DNA of 64,000 bases, taken from contig NZ_RPEM01000005.1 in NCBI RefSeq assembly GCF_004745575.1, positions 124,001 to 188,000 of the forward strand. The letters run 5' to 3'. Shown piece after piece: positions 61,431-64,000 of the stretch. A program made the translations under genes and the position numbers. The notes beneath the pieces are model-generated. The model did no database searches and was not told where the DNA came from. It saw nothing but the letters and a program-made list of their open reading frames with translations. This DNA is from Pseudotabrizicola sediminis (GTDB lineage Bacteria; Pseudomonadota; Alphaproteobacteria; Rhodobacterales; Rhodobacteraceae). Each line of letters begins with the position of its first letter. The first letter of the stretch is position 1.

Positions 61431-62825
61431 ATGACCGCATTGCACAGCCCCTCCGGCTCGACCGTTGCCGAGGCCGAAGCCTTCCTTGCCGCCCATCCGG
61501 AGATCGAGGCCTTTGACATCGTCTTGCACGATTCCAACGGCATTGGCCGGGGCAAGATCATCCGGCGGCACGAGGTGTTGTCCTTTTACAAGAACGGACG
61601 GCATTTGCCGATTTCCATCCTTGGCCTGGATATCTGCGGCGAGGATGTGCATGAAACCGGCTTGATCTGGGATCAGGGCGATGGCGATCTGCGGGCCTGG
61701 CCGATCCCGGGCAGTCTTGTGGCCTTGCACAACACCAACCCCCCGCGCGGAGAGGTGCTGATGTCGATGTATGATCTGGACGGCAAACCTATGCCGTCAG
61801 ACCCGCGCCACGCGCTGAAGCGTCAGGTCGATGCGCTGGCCACCGAGGGGCTGTTTCCGGCGGGGGCGTTTGAGCTGGAGTTTTTCCTGCTGGCCAACGA
61901 GCGTGGGCCGGATGGCAAGATGCAGCCCGCGCGCGATGTGCTTGATGGGCGCAAATCGTCGAAGACCGAGGTCTATTCGGTAGATCATCTGCATGGCATG
62001 CTGCCGCTGTTTTCCGATATCTATGCCGGTGCGGCCAAGGCGGGGATCACTGCCGAGACGATGATTTCCGAATACGCCCCCGGCCAGTATGAGCTGACCC
62101 TGCATTACCGCACTGATGTGATGCAGGCGGCTGATGATCTGATGCGCCTGAAGCGCATCGTCCGGGCGCAGGCCCGGGCGCATGGGGTGACCGCCTGTTT
62201 CATGGCCAAGCCGAATGAGGATTACGCCGGATCGGGCATGCATTTCCACGTCTCGATGATGGATGCCAAGGGCACGAACGTCTTTGTCGAGGCAGAAGAG
62301 GGGGTGTGGAACCCGACCATTCTGCACGCACTTGGGGGCCTGCGTGCGACGATGGGGGAATCGATGCTGGTCTTTGCGCCCCATGCCAATTCCTGGCGGC
62401 GCTTTGCGGCCCAAAGCTATGCGCCGGTCAGCCCGACCTGGGGGGTGAACAACCGGTCTGTCGCGTTGCGTATTCCGGCTGGCGATATCAAGGCGCGGCG
62501 GATTGAACATCGCCCGGCGGGGGTAGATGCGAACCCTTATCTGGTGGCGGCGACCGTGCTGGCAGGCATCCGCCACGGCTTGCAGCACAAGATCGACCCT
62601 GGGCCGGAAACGGTGGGCAATGGCTATGAGGCGGGGCAGGATGCGCCCGCCATTCCGTTGGACTGGCGGCAGGCGATCGAGGCAGCAAAGGCCTCGGCCT
62701 TTCTGAAAGATGCTTTGGGGGATGATATGCATCGCACCTTCACTGCCATAAAGGCCGCAGAATATGCGCGGGTGATGCGCACGGTGTCAGAGGTCGATTT
62801 CGACCTGTATCTGCACACGGTGTAG
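61431..62825 (+). CDS. Glutamine synthetase-family protein (gamma-glutamyl-amine ligase, PuuA-like)
   Basis: A 464-residue ATP-dependent ligase with glutamine synthetase signatures (AFELEFFLL, GMHFHVSMMD, RIPAGDIKARRIEHRPAG). It lacks the C-terminal adenylylation-site context of GlnA and matches the PuuA-type group that glutamylates amines. With the adjacent aminotransferase it could run a gamma-glutamylated amine route that ends in GABA and succinate semialdehyde, for which gabD is present in the window (inference). A strong terminator follows. Confidence 0.88.
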   Translation: MTALHSPSGSTVAEAEAFLAAHPEIEAFDIVLHDSNGIGRGKIIRRHEVLSFYKNGRHLPISILGLDICGEDVHETGLIWDQGDGDLRAWPIPGSLVALHNTNPPRGEVLMSMYDLDGKPMPSDPRHALKRQVDALATEGLFPAGAFELEFFLLANERGPDGKMQPARDVLDGRKSSKTEVYSVDHLHGMLPLFSDIYAGAAKAGITAETMISEYAPGQYELTLHYRTDVMQAADDLMRLKRIVRAQARAHGVTACFMAKPNEDYAGSGMHFHVSMMDAKGTNVFVEAEEGVWNPTILHALGGLRATMGESMLVFAPHANSWRRFAAQSYAPVSPTWGVNNRSVALRIPAGDIKARRIEHRPAGVDANPYLVAATVLAGIRHGLQHKIDPGPETVGNGYEAGQDAPAIPLDWRQAIEAAKASAFLKDALGDDMHRTFTAIKAAEYARVMRTVSEVDFDLYLHTV

Positions 62826-62830
62826 ACATG

Positions 62831-62860
62831 AAAAAGCCCGGCCAGACTGCCGGGCTTTTT
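62831..62860. terminator. Bidirectional intrinsic terminator
   Basis: AAAAAGCCCGGC and GCCGGGCTTTTT form a perfect 12-bp stem around a 6-nt loop with T-runs on both strands. It starts 5 nt after the glutamine synthetase-like stop and ends 16 nt before the convergent fabI stop, serving both. Confidence 0.95.
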
Positions 62861-62876
62861 GGCAAAGGCACAGCGT

Positions 62877-63665
62877 TTACATGTTTGCGGGTTGCGGAAA
62901 GCCTAGCACATGATAGCCGCCATCGACATGGATGACCTCGCCCGTGGTGGCGGCGCCAAAGTCCGAACACAGCCAGGCGGCGGTGCCGCCGATGGCCTCC
63001 AGCGTTGCGTTCGCGCGCAGGGGGGCATTTTCTTCGGTATGACGATAGGTGGCGCGGGCGCCCCCAATGGCCGCACCCGCAAGGGTTTTCATCGGACCGG
63101 GCGAAATGGCATTCACGCGCACCTTTTGCGGCCCCAGATCATTGGCCAGATAGCGCGTGGCTGATTCCAGCGCCGCCTTAGCCACGCCCATCACGTTGTA
63201 ATTGGGCGAAACGCGGTTCGAGCCCTGGAAGGTCAGTGTGATCAGGGTGCCACCATCCGGCATCATCTCGGATGCGCGGCGCGCAACGTCGATGAAGGAA
63301 AAGCACGAAATGGTCAGCGAGTTCTGGAAATTCCCGCGCGAGGTGTTGATGAAGCGCCCCGTCAGCTCGGTCTTGTCGGAGAATGCGATGGCGTGGATCA
63401 GGAAATCCATCGTGCCCCAGCGGTCCTTTAGCGTGGCGAAGCAAGCGTCCATGCTGGCGTCATTTGTGACATCGACATCGACCAGCAGGTCAGACCCGAC
63501 GGATGCCGCCAGTGGCTGCACCCGCTTGCCAAAAGCGTCGCCCTGATAGGAAAACGCCAGCTCTGCGCCTTCTTCGGCCAGCGTTTTCGCAATCCCCCAG
63601 GCGATGGAGCGTTCGTTCGCCACCCCCATGACAAGCCCGCGCTTGCCCTTCATCCAACCGGCCAT
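62877..63665 (-). CDS. fabI: Enoyl-[acyl-carrier-protein] reductase (NADH)
   Basis: Last reduction step of fatty-acid elongation. The 262-residue SDR has the FabI cofactor motif GVANERSIAWGIA, the AFSDK loop and the catalytic YNVMGVAK (Tyr-x6-Lys). The residue matching E. coli Tyr146 is Phe (LTFQGSNRV). The gene follows fabB by 9 nt, the usual fabB-fabI arrangement in alphaproteobacteria. Confidence 0.95.
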   Translation of the reverse strand: MAGWMKGKRGLVMGVANERSIAWGIAKTLAEEGAELAFSYQGDAFGKRVQPLAASVGSDLLVDVDVTNDASMDACFATLKDRWGTMDFLIHAIAFSDKTELTGRFINTSRGNFQNSLTISCFSFIDVARRASEMMPDGGTLITLTFQGSNRVSPNYNVMGVAKAALESATRYLANDLGPQKVRVNAISPGPMKTLAGAAIGGARATYRHTEENAPLRANATLEAIGGTAAWLCSDFGAATTGEVIHVDGGYHVLGFPQPANM

Positions 63666-63674
63666 GATCTGTCC

Positions 63675-64000
63675 TTATGCGCGATACTTGCTCATCACCA
63701 ATGTCGCATTGGTGCCGCCAAAGCCAAAGCTGTTGGACAGAACGGAATCCATCTCCACACCCTCGCGATAGGTGGTGGCGATTTCTTCGGGCTTCAGCTC
63801 AGGGTCAAGCTGGGTGACATTGGCAGAGGCGGTGATGAAATTGCCCTGCAGCATCAGCAGGGAATAGATCGCCTCATGCACGCCGGTGGCCCCAAGGCTG
63901 TGGCCGGTCAGTGATTTGGTCGACGAGATCGGCGGCACCGATCCGTCACCGAACACCCGGCGCACGGCTTTCACTTCGGTCACATCGCCTGCGGGCGTGC
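63675..64000 (-). CDS. fabB: Beta-ketoacyl-ACP synthase I, C-terminal part (5' truncated by window edge)
   Basis: About 108 C-terminal residues of FabB, which elongates acyl chains including unsaturated intermediates. The frame stays open to the window edge ([17 protein letters not shown]). The catalytic His motif [13 protein letters not shown] and the terminal [15 protein letters not shown] are visible. It is directly upstream of fabI on the same strand. Confidence 0.94.
   Translation of the reverse strand, partial: TPAGDVTEVKAVRRVFGDGSVPPISSTKSLTGHSLGATGVHEAIYSLLMLQGNFITASANVTQLDPELKPEEIATTYREGVEMDSVLSNSFGFGGTNATLVMSKYRA

Noticed and set aside
1-64000. CRISPR array, insertion sequence, integrase or prophage
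   Set aside because: No regularly spaced repeats, no transposase or recombinase motifs and no terminal inverted repeats with target duplications were seen. The only tandem repeat is the palindromic pair after ccr.

Overview
The window is G+C-rich chromosomal DNA of an alphaproteobacterium, most likely a member of the Rhodobacteraceae (Rhodobacter/Gemmobacter/Tabrizicola-like). The evidence is the crotonyl-CoA carboxylase/reductase of the ethylmalonyl-CoA pathway, an fdsGBACD formate dehydrogenase operon in the order known from Rhodobacter capsulatus, an frcBCAK-type sugar ABC operon, a pha-type Mrp antiporter with fused A/B subunits, a fabB-fabI pair, and short rhodobacteral intergenic hairpins. 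About 54 protein genes and one tRNA-Gly(TCC) are densely packed, with many 1-4 nt stop/start overlaps. I see no insertion sequence, prophage, integrase or CRISPR array. No gene-free stretch exceeds about 300 nt.

Layout. 1-7.3 kb: 3' end of ccr, a tandem palindromic repeat, a RecD-like helicase, a stand-alone Lrp ligand-binding domain, a ygiC/ygiB-like pair (ATP-grasp ligase plus lipoprotein), gabD and an alpha/beta hydrolase. 7.3-14.3 kb: a small coiled-coil membrane protein, an OmpA-family protein, ubiA and rsmE back to back, gshA and plsY. 14.3-17.5 kb: the pyrB operon, with two unknown membrane proteins and a dihydroorotase homologue that has lost its catalytic residues. 17.6-25.4 kb: uracil-DNA glycosylase, moaB, an RND efflux pair, a DsbD-type domain protein and yqgE. 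25.4-34.8 kb: deoC with a two-domain ALDH16, then the six-gene Mrp antiporter operon. 34.9-40.4 kb: a ROK regulator and a RbsD/FucU protein divergent from frcBCAK. 40.5-51.9 kb: a DMT exporter, adenine deaminase, the LysR-regulated fds operon, an SDR and a CbiX-like protein. 51.9-55.2 kb: a hybrid histidine kinase divergent from a NarL-type regulator. 55.3-64 kb: tRNA-Gly, DUF475, 5'-nucleotidase, DUF952-pyrD, an aminotransferase/glutamine synthetase pair, fabI and the 3' end of fabB.

Themes. Nucleotide metabolism recurs in separate units (pyrB, pyrD, deoC, ade, 5'-nucleotidase). In the deoC unit, DeoC would release acetaldehyde that the adjacent ALDH16 could oxidise. The gabD intergenic region and the aminotransferase/glutamine synthetase leader share the palindrome TTTGATCAAA, a possible shared regulon for amine/GABA catabolism. 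The most interesting items are the pseudo-dihydroorotase operon with its two unknown membrane proteins, this shared palindrome, the inverted repeat between frcR and frcB, the operator-like dyad before fdsG, and a cysteine-rich insertion in the CbiX-like protein. I found no convincing wholly new defence or mobile system.
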